Positions 45,032 through 53,347 of a stretch of 64,000 nucleotides of DNA are shown in pieces. The number at the start of each line of letters is the position of its first letter. Within the stretch, counting starts at the first letter, position 1. The stretch comes from Tenacibaculum jejuense (GTDB lineage Bacteria; Bacteroidota; Bacteroidia; Flavobacteriales; Flavobacteriaceae): positions 4,550,880-4,614,879 of the forward strand of contig NZ_LT899436.1 of the NCBI RefSeq assembly GCF_900198195.1. The letters are read 5' to 3'. The translations under genes and the position numbers were made by a program. The notes beneath the pieces were generated by a model. It searched no databases. It was not told the DNA's origin and saw only the letters and a list, made by a program, of their open reading frames with translations.

Positions 45032-45483
45032 TGAGTAAGATTAGAATAACAAAAAAGTTCACTTTCGAAACAGCTCATGCTTTATATGGGTATGACGGAA
45101 AGTGTAAAAATATTCATGGACACAGTTACAAGTTATTTGTTACTGTAATCGGTGAACCAATATCTGATACCAATAACCCAAAATACGGAATGGTAATTGA
45201 TTTTGGTGATTTAAAAAAGATCGTAAATAAAGAAATCGTTGATGAGTTTGATCACTCGACTTTATTCAATAAAAATACACCTCATCTCGAATTAGCTGAA
45301 TATCTTAAGGAACTTGGACATCATATTCTTTTAGTGGATTATCAGCCGTCAAGCGAAATGATGGTCATTGATTTTGCTAAAAAAATATCTGGAAATTTAC
45401 CAGAAGGAATTCGTTTACATTCATTAAAGTTACAAGAAACTGAAAGTTGTTATGCAGAATGGTTTGCATCAGACAATATTTAG
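45031..45483 (+). CDS. queD: 6-carboxy-tetrahydropterin synthase (QueD/PTPS family)
   Basis: 150 aa, GTG start at 45031 overlapping the stop of the preceding gene. Zn-binding His residues in FETAHALYGYDGKCKNIHGHSY; catalytic Cys in the same loop; later Asp-His EFDHSTLFN and Glu in LQETESCYAEWF. Uses the FolE product in queuosine synthesis (or pterin synthesis). Confidence 0.9.
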   Translation: MSKIRITKKFTFETAHALYGYDGKCKNIHGHSYKLFVTVIGEPISDTNNPKYGMVIDFGDLKKIVNKEIVDEFDHSTLFNKNTPHLELAEYLKELGHHILLVDYQPSSEMMVIDFAKKISGNLPEGIRLHSLKLQETESCYAEWFASDNI

Positions 45484-45544
45484 TTCTTTTTTTCTTTAGA
45501 TATATAAAAGATATATTCAATAAAACTTAAAAAAGATATAAGCC

Positions 45545-46078
45545 ATGAAATTATTAAAGTCATTTATTTTATTTGTTGCTTTTGCAACATTAGCGAGTTG
45601 TGGTGGTGATGACGATGCACCTGTATTCGAATTAACTACAGAAAACTTTGCAGGAACTTATGCTGTAACAAAATTAAGAGGTACCAACAAAACTTCAACA
45701 ACGGCTTCTGGTCAAACTGTAGATATTTCTACTGAATCTTATGAAGGAGATACATTTCAAGTTGATTTAGTGCTTTCTGCTAACGGATCGTTTACCTATT
45801 CTGGAGAATATAGAGAAGTTGCAGTTACTAAGCTAAATAATGGATCTGCGCCTGTACAAGAAACTAGTATTGAAACTGAAAATAGTTCTGGAACCTATAC
45901 TTTAGATTCTTTAAATAGAAGAGTTACTTTTACAGATACTAATATTGGTGTAATTAATGGAATTTTTGAAATTACTTCTTTTAGTGCGAATACTTTAGTA
46001 CTTTCTAAAGAAGCAGAAGCTACAGACAATCAAATTACAACAACTGAAGAAATAACTATTACTTTTGAGAGACAATAG
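45545..46078 (+). CDS. Lipocalin-like lipoprotein
   Basis: 177 aa. Lipobox TLASC with Cys ~19, followed by GGDDD, the acidic surface-export signal seen in Bacteroidetes lipoproteins. The mature part is Thr/Ser-rich and beta-stranded (TENFAGTYAVTKLRG, GTYTLDSLNRRVTFT), consistent with a lipocalin-like barrel. Ligand unknown. Probably surface exposed. Confidence 0.8.
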   Translation: MKLLKSFILFVAFATLASCGGDDDAPVFELTTENFAGTYAVTKLRGTNKTSTTASGQTVDISTESYEGDTFQVDLVLSANGSFTYSGEYREVAVTKLNNGSAPVQETSIETENSSGTYTLDSLNRRVTFTDTNIGVINGIFEITSFSANTLVLSKEAEATDNQITTTEEITITFERQ

Positions 46079-46100
46079 AAATTAGTTACTAAATCATATT

Positions 46101-46132
46101 AAAAAAGCAGACAAATAATTGTCTGCTTTTTT
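46101..46132. terminator. Terminator between lipoprotein and pth
   Basis: AAAAAAGCAGAC, loop, GTCTGCTTTTTT; serves both converging genes. Confidence 0.9.
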
Positions 46133-46154
46133 AGTTTATGAACTCTTTTGTTTT

Positions 46155-46793
46155 TTACTTACCATTAAACTCATTCATAGTATTTGAAATTCCAGCATTT
46201 ATAAACGATGTAATCGCGTTTACACTTTTTGGTATTCTCTCTATAAGCTGACTCTCTTCTTCATCGCTCCATTGTCCTAAAACGAAGTCTACTTGTCTTC
46301 CTTTTTTATATTCTGAACCTACACCAAAACGGAATCTAGGATAAGAACCTGTATTTAATTTTTCTTGAATATCCTTTAAACCATTGTGTCCACCTGCGCT
46401 ACCTCTACTTTTTATTCTTAGTTTTCCAAAATCTATATTCAAATCATCCGTAATAATTAATACATTTTCAATTTGAATATTTTCTTTCTTCATCCAGTAC
46501 AAAACAGCTTTTCCACTTAAATTCATATAAGTGTTTGGTTTTAATACAAAAACAGTTTTTCCTTTTACTTTTAATTGTGCTAAATCACCTAATTTCTCTG
46601 TAGAAAAAGAAGCTTCGTTTTCTTTTACAAAAGCATCTACAATTTTAAAGCCTATATTATGTCTAGTATTATCATACTTTTCACCAATATTTCCTAGACC
46701 TACAATTAAAAATTTCTTCATAATATCTTCTTCTGATTCTTGTTTTTGGCCAAAAATTCTACCAACTAAGGAAAGAAAATTCATCATAAACAT
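46155..46793 (-). CDS. pth: Peptidyl-tRNA hydrolase
   Basis: 212 aa. The conserved core starts at Met25 (MKKFLIVGLGNIG, ATG near 46721), with catalytic His in YDNTRHNIGF, Asn in KPNTYMNLSG and GSAGGHNGLKDIQEKL. The extra N-terminal 24 residues (MFMMNFLSLVGRIFG...) are usual in flavobacterial Pth. A -7 box TAGATTTG (46806-46813) lies 13 bp upstream. Recycles peptidyl-tRNAs. Confidence 0.93.
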   Translation of the reverse strand: MFMMNFLSLVGRIFGQKQESEEDIMKKFLIVGLGNIGEKYDNTRHNIGFKIVDAFVKENEASFSTEKLGDLAQLKVKGKTVFVLKPNTYMNLSGKAVLYWMKKENIQIENVLIITDDLNIDFGKLRIKSRGSAGGHNGLKDIQEKLNTGSYPRFRFGVGSEYKKGRQVDFVLGQWSDEEESQLIERIPKSVNAITSFINAGISNTMNEFNGK

Positions 46794-46816
46794 TAATTTA
46801 TAAATGCAAATCTATA

Positions 46817-46844
46817 AAAGAAGCATCGATTTTCATGCTTTTTT
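46817..46844 (+). terminator. Stand-alone hairpin upstream of the small-RNA array
   Basis: AAGCAT, loop, ATGCTTTTTT. It has no plus-strand gene before it, so it may be the tail of a decayed small-RNA unit. Confidence 0.5.
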
Positions 46845-46894
46845 GATATTTATCTATAGTCAAATATTTATCAACTTACATAAAGTTCCGTTCA

Positions 46895-46936
46895 TCGATA
46901 ATTCAAAAGATCAATCTTCCATTTTTCCTAATTTTA
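46895..46936 (+). promoter_or_regulatory. Control region of small-RNA unit 1
   Basis: TCGATA at 46895-46900 inside TTCATCGATAATT, then exactly 34 nt (start to start) to the -7-like box TAATTTTA at 46929-46936. The same arrangement repeats in units 2-4. Confidence 0.65.
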
Positions 46937-46942
46937 CAGTGT

Positions 46943-47048
46943 TAGTTAGTATTTCATATAAACAAAATATAGATAATAATAGCTCGGGGGGGAGTTATCA
47001 TTTATAAACAAAGAAGTCACCTTTATTACTGAGGTGACTTCTTTGTTT
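46943..47048 (+). ncRNA. Candidate small RNA with G-rich loop, unit 1
   Basis: An ~105-nt transcript predicted from the -7 box to the terminator CAAAGAAGTCACCT/AGGTGACTTCTTTG (47006-47048). Before the terminator, ATAGCT and AGTTAT pair with one wobble and present CGGGGGGG as the loop (46977-46999 region). No open frame with coding character. Units 1 and 2 are over 90% alike; the G-loop hairpin and terminator are also present, with different stems, in units 3 and 4. Start site is estimated. Confidence 0.7.
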
Positions 47049-47128
47049 ACTACTATTTTTAATCTATGATTCAAATATAATCTTTATCCTAAATTCAATG
47101 TTTTCAAACTACATATAACTACGATTCA

Positions 47129-47170
47129 TCGATAATTTAAAAGATCAATCTTCTCTTTTTCCTAATTTTA
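47129..47170 (+). promoter_or_regulatory. Control region of small-RNA unit 2
   Basis: TCGATA at 47129-47134 and -7-like TAATTTTA at 47163-47170, 34 nt apart. Confidence 0.65.
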
Positions 47171-47176
47171 CAGTGT

Positions 47177-47282
47177 TAGTTAGTATTTCATATAAACAAA
47201 ATATAGATAATAATAGCTCGGGGGGGCGTTATCATTTATAATCAAAGAAGTCACCTTTATTACTGAGGTGACTTCTTTGTTT
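47177..47282 (+). ncRNA. Candidate small RNA with G-rich loop, unit 2
   Basis: Near-duplicate of unit 1. The hairpin ATAGC/GTTAT carries seven G; one base after the G-run differs from unit 1 (C for A) and shortens the stem. The terminator CAAAGAAGTCACCT/AGGTGACTTCTTTG is identical. Confidence 0.7.
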
Positions 47283-47363
47283 ACTACTATTTTTATCTAT
47301 GATTCAACAATAATTCTTCATCTCTAAATTCAATGTTTTCAAACTACATATAACTGCTATTCA

Positions 47364-47405
47364 TCGATAATTTTAAACTTAGAAAAACAATCATTCATAA
47401 TTTTG
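47364..47405 (+). promoter_or_regulatory. Control region of small-RNA unit 3
   Basis: TCGATA at 47364-47369 and TAATTTTG at 47398-47405, a perfect TAnnTTTG box, 34 nt apart. Confidence 0.7.
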
Positions 47406-47411
47406 ATATAT

Positions 47412-47489
47412 ACTATAAATAGTATGATTCGAAGGGGGATTATACAGATTATAGTGCTTTGCCACCTTAGTTAATAGGTGGCATTTTTA
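47412..47489 (+). ncRNA. Candidate small RNA with G-rich loop, unit 3
   Basis: About 78 nt. GTATGAT and ATTATAC pair (one G-U) around TCGAAGGGGG, then the terminator GCCACCT/AGGTGGC with T-run (47459-47489). Stem sequences differ from unit 1 while pairing and the G-run remain: compensatory evidence for the hairpin. Confidence 0.7.
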
Positions 47490-47631
47490 TTTCTAATAAA
47501 CTATTTGTGAAACAAAATAAGTAACTAAATCTTATATAAAACAAAGAGTAGCACGTTAGCAATTAGAAAAATCTATTTTTTATCGTTAATCTACATTGAA
47601 ACCTTTATGAACTCTATAAAATTACCATTCG

Positions 47632-47673
47632 TCGATAGTTAAAACAAAAAAAGTAGAATTAATAGTAAATTTA
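47632..47673 (+). promoter_or_regulatory. Control region of small-RNA unit 4
   Basis: TCGATA at 47632-47637 and -7-like TAAATTTA at 47666-47673, 34 nt apart; the sequence between has diverged from the other units. Confidence 0.6.
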
Positions 47674-47679
47674 AAGTGG

Positions 47680-47787
47680 AAAGAAAGTAGTAAATGAGTT
47701 TCTGAATAACAAAATTTAAGGTTTATAGTTCGGGGGGACTATAGTTATTTAGACACATAAAGCCGTCTCAATGAGACGGCTTTTTAT
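47680..47787 (+). ncRNA. Candidate small RNA with G-rich loop, unit 4
   Basis: About 108 nt. TATAGT and ACTATA pair around TCGGGGGG, then the terminator AGCCGTCTC/GAGACGGCT with T-run (47761-47790), which can also end the converging aldehyde dehydrogenase transcript. The 5' half is unrelated to the other units. Confidence 0.7.
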
Positions 47788-47807
47788 TTTTTCAATATCT
47801 TTTTATA

Positions 47808-49349
47808 CTATAAATCGAACTTAATTCCTTGTGCTAAAGGTAATTCTGTAGTATAATTAATTGTATTTGTTTGACGACGCATATAAATTTTCCAAGCATC
47901 TGAACCAGATTCTCTTCCTCCTCCAGTTTCTTTCTCACCACCAAAAGCTCCACCAATTTCAGCTCCAGAAGTTCCTATGTTTACATTTGCAATACCACAA
48001 TCTGATCCAGCGTGCGATAAGAAACGTTCAGCTTCACGCAAATTGTTGGTCATAATTGCAGAAGATAAACCTTGTGCAACACCATTTTGCAAATTAATTG
48101 CATTCTCTACATCACCTGAATACTTTAATAAATATAAAACTGGAGCAAATGTTTCATGTTGAACGATTTCATAATCATTTGCAGCTTCTGCAATAGCAGG
48201 TTTTACATAACAACCACTTTCATATCCTTCACCTTCTAAAACTCCTCCTTCTACAATAATGTTTCCACCTTCAGCTACAACTTTCTCTAAAGCTTTGTTA
48301 TACATTGCAACTGCATCTTTATCGATTAACGGTCCCACATGATTGTTTTCATCTAAAGGATTACCAATACGTAATTGTTTATAAGCATCTACAACTGCAT
48401 TTTTTACTTTATCGTAAATAGAATCATGAATAATTAATCTTCGTGTAGAAGTACAACGTTGTCCTGCTGTTCCTACAGCTCCAAAAACAGCTCCAATTAC
48501 TGTCATTTTAATATCAGCATCCGGAGTAACAATAATTGCATTATTTCCTCCTAATTCTAATAAACTTTTACCTAAACGACCTGCAACTTCACTAGCAACA
48601 ATTTTACCCATACGAGTAGAACCTGTAGCAGAAACTAAAGGAATTCTAGTATCTTTAGAAATAAACTCTCCAACTACATAATCTCCATTTACTAAACAAG
48701 AAATTCCTTCTGGTAAATTGTTTTCTTGTAAAACCTCAGTAATTATGTTCTGACAAGCTACACCACATAATGGAGTTTTCTCAGAAGGTTTCCAAACACA
48801 AACATCACCACAAATCCAAGCTAAAGCTGTGTTCCAAGACCAAACAGCTACTGGAAAGTTAAATGCAGAAATAATTCCTACAACTCCTAACGGATGATAT
48901 TGTTCATACATTCTATGTCCTGGTCTTTCAGAATGCATTGTTAACCCATGTAACTGACGCGATAATCCGACAGCAAAATCACAGATATCAATCATTTCTT
49001 GAACCTCACCTAAACCTTCTTGGTAACTTTTACCCATTTCATAAGAAACTAATTTACCTAAAGCTTCTTTCTTTTCTCTCAATTTCTCTCCAAACTGACG
49101 TACAATTTCACCACGTTGAGGAGCTGGCATTACTCTCCAAGTTTTAAATGCTTCAGTAGCGGCAGTCATTACATTCTCATAATCTTCTTTAGTAGAAGCT
49201 TTTACTTTAGCAATTAGTTTTCCATCTACTGGAGAATAACTTTCAATAAGTTCTCCATTAGAAAACCACTTAGAACCTGTAGATGTTCCTTCATTTATAT
49301 CATTAACCCCTAAGGTTTTTAATGCTTCTTTAATACCAAAATCTGTCAT
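47808..49349 (-). CDS. Aldehyde dehydrogenase, ALDH7 (aminoadipic semialdehyde type)
   Basis: 513 aa. Catalytic Cys in GTAGQRCTSTRRL, general-base Glu in LELGGNNAI, cofactor loop SATGSTRMGKIV. The opening GIKEALKTLGVND and NIGTSGAEIGGAFGGEKETG fit the ALDH7A1/AmaB group, which oxidises 2-aminoadipate 6-semialdehyde in lysine breakdown using NAD+. Single gene. Confidence 0.88.
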   Translation of the reverse strand: MTDFGIKEALKTLGVNDINEGTSTGSKWFSNGELIESYSPVDGKLIAKVKASTKEDYENVMTAATEAFKTWRVMPAPQRGEIVRQFGEKLREKKEALGKLVSYEMGKSYQEGLGEVQEMIDICDFAVGLSRQLHGLTMHSERPGHRMYEQYHPLGVVGIISAFNFPVAVWSWNTALAWICGDVCVWKPSEKTPLCGVACQNIITEVLQENNLPEGISCLVNGDYVVGEFISKDTRIPLVSATGSTRMGKIVASEVAGRLGKSLLELGGNNAIIVTPDADIKMTVIGAVFGAVGTAGQRCTSTRRLIIHDSIYDKVKNAVVDAYKQLRIGNPLDENNHVGPLIDKDAVAMYNKALEKVVAEGGNIIVEGGVLEGEGYESGCYVKPAIAEAANDYEIVQHETFAPVLYLLKYSGDVENAINLQNGVAQGLSSAIMTNNLREAERFLSHAGSDCGIANVNIGTSGAEIGGAFGGEKETGGGRESGSDAWKIYMRRQTNTINYTTELPLAQGIKFDL

Positions 49350-49455
49350 TTTGTAGTTACGTTTTAGTTGTTTAAATTGAAGTCAAATTTACAAATAAAT
49401 CACTATTATTAAAATTAAACAAAACCTATAATTTTTGTTTAAAATATAACTTACC

Positions 49456-50502
49456 ATGAAAACCTTATTAACCAGTTTATCTTTAGTATTTCTTTTAATT
49501 AGTTGTAAAACAGAACCAGAAAAAAAAGAAATCCAAAATGAAAAAATTAATGAATTTGCTATTGTAATCCATGGTGGAGCTGGAACTATTCTAAAGAAAA
49601 ACATGACTCCTGAAAAAGAAAAAGCATATCAAGACAAATTGAAAGAAGCAATAAAAGTAGGATATGACATACTTAAAAATGGTGGTAAAAGTATTGATGC
49701 CGTTGAGCAAACTATTCATGTTTTAGAAAATTCTCCATTATTTAATGCTGGAAAAGGAGCTGTTTTTACTCATGAAGAAACTAATGAATTAGACGCTTCT
49801 ATAATGACTGGAAATGATTTAAATGCTGGTGCTATAGCTGGTGTTACTGATATTAAAAACCCAATTTCTCTAGCAAGAAAAGTAATGGAAAACTCTGAAC
49901 ATGTAATGCTTTCTGGCAAAGGAGCTTCTGTTTTTGCTAAATCTCAAGGTATTGAAATTGTTGACTCTAGTTACTTTTACACAGAAAATAGATTTAAATC
50001 TTTACAACGTGTTAAAGAAAAAATGAAAGCTGAATTAGATCACGATGCTAAAACTGCTTTTTACGACCCTATTATTAAAGATTCTAAATTCGGAACCGTG
50101 GGTTGCGTTGCTTTAGATAAAGATGGAAATATTACTGCCGGAACTTCTACTGGTGGAATGACTAACAAACGTTGGAATAGAATTGGTGATGCTCCAATTA
50201 TTGGTTCTGGAACTTATGCAAATAATGCTACTTGTGGTGTTTCTTCTACAGGTTGGGGTGAATATTTTATAAGAGCTCAAGTAGCTCACGATATTTCTGC
50301 TTTGATGGATTATAAAGGTTTATCGTTAAAAGAAGCTGCAAAAGAAGTTATTCAGAATAAACTTACCAAATTAGGTGGTACAGGTGGAATTATTGCTGTT
50401 GATAAAAATGGAAATATGGTTTTTGAATTTAATACCGCAGGAATGTATAGAGCTTCTATGAACGCTAAAGGTGAAACTGAAGTGAAAATTTATAAAGAGT
50501 AA
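49456..50502 (+). CDS. Isoaspartyl peptidase/L-asparaginase (Ntn), lipoprotein form
   Basis: 348 aa. A lipobox-like LLISC signal gives a lipid-anchored protein. The type 2 asparaginase fold has IVIHGGAGT near the start, the autocleavage Thr in KFGTVGCVALDKDG, and GTSTGGMTNKRWNRIGDAPIIG with the substrate Arg. Self-processes into alpha and beta chains and hydrolyses isoaspartyl peptides or asparagine in the periplasm. Confidence 0.9.
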   Translation: MKTLLTSLSLVFLLISCKTEPEKKEIQNEKINEFAIVIHGGAGTILKKNMTPEKEKAYQDKLKEAIKVGYDILKNGGKSIDAVEQTIHVLENSPLFNAGKGAVFTHEETNELDASIMTGNDLNAGAIAGVTDIKNPISLARKVMENSEHVMLSGKGASVFAKSQGIEIVDSSYFYTENRFKSLQRVKEKMKAELDHDAKTAFYDPIIKDSKFGTVGCVALDKDGNITAGTSTGGMTNKRWNRIGDAPIIGSGTYANNATCGVSSTGWGEYFIRAQVAHDISALMDYKGLSLKEAAKEVIQNKLTKLGGTGGIIAVDKNGNMVFEFNTAGMYRASMNAKGETEVKIYKE

Positions 50503-50599
50503 AATTTTAGTATTAGTTATACTTCTAAAGAACTATGATAAACCATAGCTCTTTTTGTTTGATTGTTTTTTTATTAAATGTTCCATGTGAAACGAACTT

Positions 50600-51970
50600 T
50601 TAAAAATCAAATGTTACTCCAGAATATATTCCGAAAATAAAAGGACTAAATCCATTAGAGTTTTCTGAAAATGTATTTAACTGCGCTTTTAACATTGGAT
50701 TAAAGTTTAAATTCAATTTTTTAGATAATTGAACATCAATATTAATTCCTAAGTTTCCACTGAAATTTAATGCATTTAAATTATTTGCTTCTCCTATAGG
50801 TTGATTTAAAATACTTGAGTTTAACGCTACGGAGTTTTCATTTAAAAACAAAGTACTAAACCCTGTTACAAACTGAGTTTTAAATGTTTTGTTTTCATAG
50901 AATTGGTATTGAACTTCTACAGGTATTTCAAAATAACTATATGTTTGTGCGATATTTCCTATTTGAGCAGTATTAGTACCTTGACTATCTGGTCCTAATG
51001 ATAAACCGTCTTTTTCGGTAGGTTCTAAACTAATAAAGGTAAATGTATCATTAATTGAAAAATTAACTGCTTTTAAATTATTATCAGAAGTTGTACTAGA
51101 AAATAAACCTACGTTCTCTGTATTTATAATATTTTTTTGAAACTGCAAACCTGTTCTAATTGACCATTTCTCATTTAATTGATATCCTACTTTTATTCCA
51201 TATGCTAAAGTTCCATCTGTTGAAATAGAATTGGAGTTTAAGCTTTTATCTATTGAAGATCCACCAGAAAATGCACTTGACCCTGTAACTCCAACAATGG
51301 GTGTAACACTCCATTTTTTTGAAATTTTGATTTTCTCTTCTTCCTTAAAATTTTCATCAACTAAAGCTACTAATGCTTGTTTTTTTTCTTTTGTTTTCTT
51401 AGATATTTTATCTTTTTTACTTTTTGTTTTTTCTACTTTATTATCTGCTATTAAAACATTGTTTTTAAGTTCATTTACTTGTTTCTTTTTTAAAATTTTA
51501 TTTGTCTCTTTTTTAGATGAATTAGTTTTAGTTTTTAATTTCTCTTTGAAACTTTTATTCGTTTCAGATTTAGCAATTTCAATTTTTGTGCTTGTTACAC
51601 TATTATTTTTCTTTTGATTTATGTTATTGTTTACCATCTCGGTTACAACCTCTTCTTTTGATATTTTTTCTTTTGTCGTTGAAATTATTGTGTCAATATT
51701 CATTTGTTGCGTTTCAACAACAGGGAAATGATCATTTATTGGTGTAGAAAAATCAATATTAGAGTCGTCTTTAAAAGGATTTGTAATTAGTAAAGTAATT
51801 AATAAAATTGCTGCGGCTCCAGAAGATAACCACCAAAAAGGTATGATTCTTTTCTTTTTTTTCTTTGAAAGTTTATTTTCAATATTCTGCCATAATTCTG
51901 GGTTTGGCATTACTTCAAAGTCTTTCAACTTTTCTTGAAATAATCTGTCTATGTTTTTATCTTCCATCAT
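50600..51970 (-). CDS. Anti-sigma-like membrane protein with outer-membrane-barrel domain
   Basis: 456 aa. Cytoplasmic N-terminus ~1-38 (MMEDKNIDRLFQEKLKDF), one transmembrane helix ~43-63, a long Lys/Thr-rich periplasmic linker ~80-205, and a C-terminal beta-barrel-like domain ~210-456 (TPIVGVTGSSAFSGG, YGIKVGYQLNEKWSIRTGL). The arrangement and its 1-bp overlap with the upstream sigma factor gene suggest it binds that sigma factor. Anti-sigma function is inference. Confidence 0.7.
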   Translation of the reverse strand: MMEDKNIDRLFQEKLKDFEVMPNPELWQNIENKLSKKKKKRIIPFWWLSSGAAAILLITLLITNPFKDDSNIDFSTPINDHFPVVETQQMNIDTIISTTKEKISKEEVVTEMVNNNINQKKNNSVTSTKIEIAKSETNKSFKEKLKTKTNSSKKETNKILKKKQVNELKNNVLIADNKVEKTKSKKDKISKKTKEKKQALVALVDENFKEEEKIKISKKWSVTPIVGVTGSSAFSGGSSIDKSLNSNSISTDGTLAYGIKVGYQLNEKWSIRTGLQFQKNIINTENVGLFSSTTSDNNLKAVNFSINDTFTFISLEPTEKDGLSLGPDSQGTNTAQIGNIAQTYSYFEIPVEVQYQFYENKTFKTQFVTGFSTLFLNENSVALNSSILNQPIGEANNLNALNFSGNLGINIDVQLSKKLNLNFNPMLKAQLNTFSENSNGFSPFIFGIYSGVTFDF

Positions 51971-52509
51971 TATGCCTTTTCTAATTTTAACTGATATGCT
52001 TCTAATTTACTCTTCAAAATTTTCTTTGCTCTAGATAGATTTGATTTAGATGTTCCTTCAGAAATGTTTAATAAGTCTGCTATTTCTTTATGAGAAAAAT
52101 TATCTAATACATAAAGATTGAAAACCAAACGGTAACGGTCTGGAAGTTCTTGAATTAAACTTAGTAATACATCAATATCAATGTTACTTTCATCTAAACT
52201 TACCTCCTCTTCCTTTACATCTATTTCTTCTTTTACTAAGTAAAGTTGTGTTTTATCTTTGTATTTTTGAAGTGCTGTTGTAATCACAACTCTTCGTAAC
52301 CATCCTTCAAAAGATCCTTTGTTTTTGTATTGATTAATTTTATCAAAAGCTTTTAAAAAACTATCTTGAAGAACATCTTCTGCATCTTGATAATTTCTAC
52401 AGTATTTTAAACTCAAAGCAAAGAGTTTCCCAGCAAAGATTTGATAAATCTGAGATTGCGCTTGTAAATTATTGCGCTTACATTCTTCTATGAGTTTATG
52501 TATTTTAAT
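51970..52509 (-). CDS. ECF-type RNA polymerase sigma factor, non-AUG start
   Basis: Region 2 is YCRNYQDAEDVLQDSFLKAF and region 4 is LPDRYRLVFNLYVLDNFSHK plus EGTSKSNLSRAKKILKSKL. The first AUG/GUG/UUG-type start in frame is a TTG at 52414-52416, but that would remove the start of region 2. The same frame upstream encodes KIHKLIEECKRNNLQAQSQI and YQIFAGKLFAL, a normal ECF N-terminus, back to an ATT at 52507-52509. I therefore place the start at that ATT (an AUU codon, as in infC) or the ATA at 52501-52503, giving ~179 aa. It is 8 bp after the lipoprotein gene. Confidence 0.7.
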   Translation of the reverse strand: MKIHKLIEECKRNNLQAQSQIYQIFAGKLFALSLKYCRNYQDAEDVLQDSFLKAFDKINQYKNKGSFEGWLRRVVITTALQKYKDKTQLYLVKEEIDVKEEEVSLDESNIDIDVLLSLIQELPDRYRLVFNLYVLDNFSHKEIADLLNISEGTSKSNLSRAKKILKSKLEAYQLKLEKA

Positions 52510-52516
52510 AATTGAG

Positions 52517-52912
52517 TTATTTATTATTTGTTGTATAATAAATTAGAACAGCTTTTCCATCTTCACATGCTACACTAACTGGTTGAGTAATTAAACTACA
52601 ATCAGAAATTGCTCCTGTTTTCTTATTTAATTCGGTATTAAGTTCATTAAAATCAGCTACTTTTTGTAAAAATAAACTTACATCAATCGTCGTTGGATAT
52701 GCTATATATCCCCAAGGTCCTCCACATGGTTTTACACCATAAGAAGTAAATGACCATTCTGATGCATCTGTACAAGATTTACTACTTGCTAACGCTTTAA
52801 TTTCATTAAACATTTCTTGTAATTGTTCTTGATCTCTTTCTAAATCTGATGCGTTATCCTTACAAGAAATAAACGCTAAAAATAAAATGAAAATAAATTT
52901 AAAACTTTTCAT
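52517..52912 (-). CDS. Small lipoprotein, 131 aa
   Basis: Signal peptide with lipobox FISC (Cys ~17). The mature part has a coiled region (DLERDQEQLQEMFNEIKALA) and four cysteines (SKSCTDASEW, KPCGGPWGYIAY, DCSLITQ, ACEDG), probably disulfide-bonded. Unknown function. Third gene of an operon that ends with the sigma factor and its putative anti-sigma partner. Confidence 0.75.
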   Translation of the reverse strand: MKSFKFIFILFLAFISCKDNASDLERDQEQLQEMFNEIKALASSKSCTDASEWSFTSYGVKPCGGPWGYIAYPTTIDVSLFLQKVADFNELNTELNKKTGAISDCSLITQPVSVACEDGKAVLIYYTTNNK

Positions 52913-52924
52913 GTAAGGCTATTT

Positions 52925-53341
52925 TTATCTAATTAAAGTATATCGAACATCATCGAAAGCAATGCCATAATCAATAGTAATTTTATTATCATTCATTACT
53001 ATAACTCCTTTCCTATCCTCAACAACTAAAATATCGTTTCCATTTTCTGTTTCGATAGTAAATTTATAGACTCCTGTATGATTTTGACTAAAAAAAGGTT
53101 GAATACCTACTTGAATGTCTACAGAATTATTTATAGTTATTGTATTATTTTTAAAGTTAAAAGACCATTCTATTTCTCCTTTAGTATAGGTTGTAGGTTG
53201 CGCCAAACTTCCTTCTATCATTACCATATTCCAACTTCCTTCTAGTACATTCTGTACTTCATCATTAGTTTCGTCTTCACTACAGGCTGCCAAACTAAAA
53301 ATAAGTACTAAAATTGCTGTTATATAAACTTTACTTTTCAT
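52925..53341 (-). CDS. Lipocalin-like lipoprotein, 138 aa
   Basis: Lipobox LAAC (Cys ~20) followed by SEDETNDE, acidic residues that fit a surface-export signal. The mature part 'GSWNMVMIEGSLAQPTTYT' then beta strands resembles flavobacterial lipocalin-like domains. Same operon as its neighbours (7-bp and 13-bp gaps). Confidence 0.75.
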   Translation of the reverse strand: MKSKVYITAILVLIFSLAACSEDETNDEVQNVLEGSWNMVMIEGSLAQPTTYTKGEIEWSFNFKNNTITINNSVDIQVGIQPFFSQNHTGVYKFTIETENGNDILVVEDRKGVIVMNDNKITIDYGIAFDDVRYTLIR

Positions 53342-53347
53342 TATTTC

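Noticed and set aside
46804..47007. 67-codon plus-strand frame across small-RNA unit 1
   Set aside because: It runs through the promoter and the G-loop hairpin, is not kept in unit 2, and has no coding character.
46891..47790. CRISPR array, because of the regular repeats
   Set aside because: Units are 150-300 bp, contain promoters and terminators, and lack short direct repeats with unique spacers; no cas genes.
47861..48162. Plus-strand frames inside the aldehyde dehydrogenase gene
   Set aside because: Antisense shadows of a strongly conserved enzyme.
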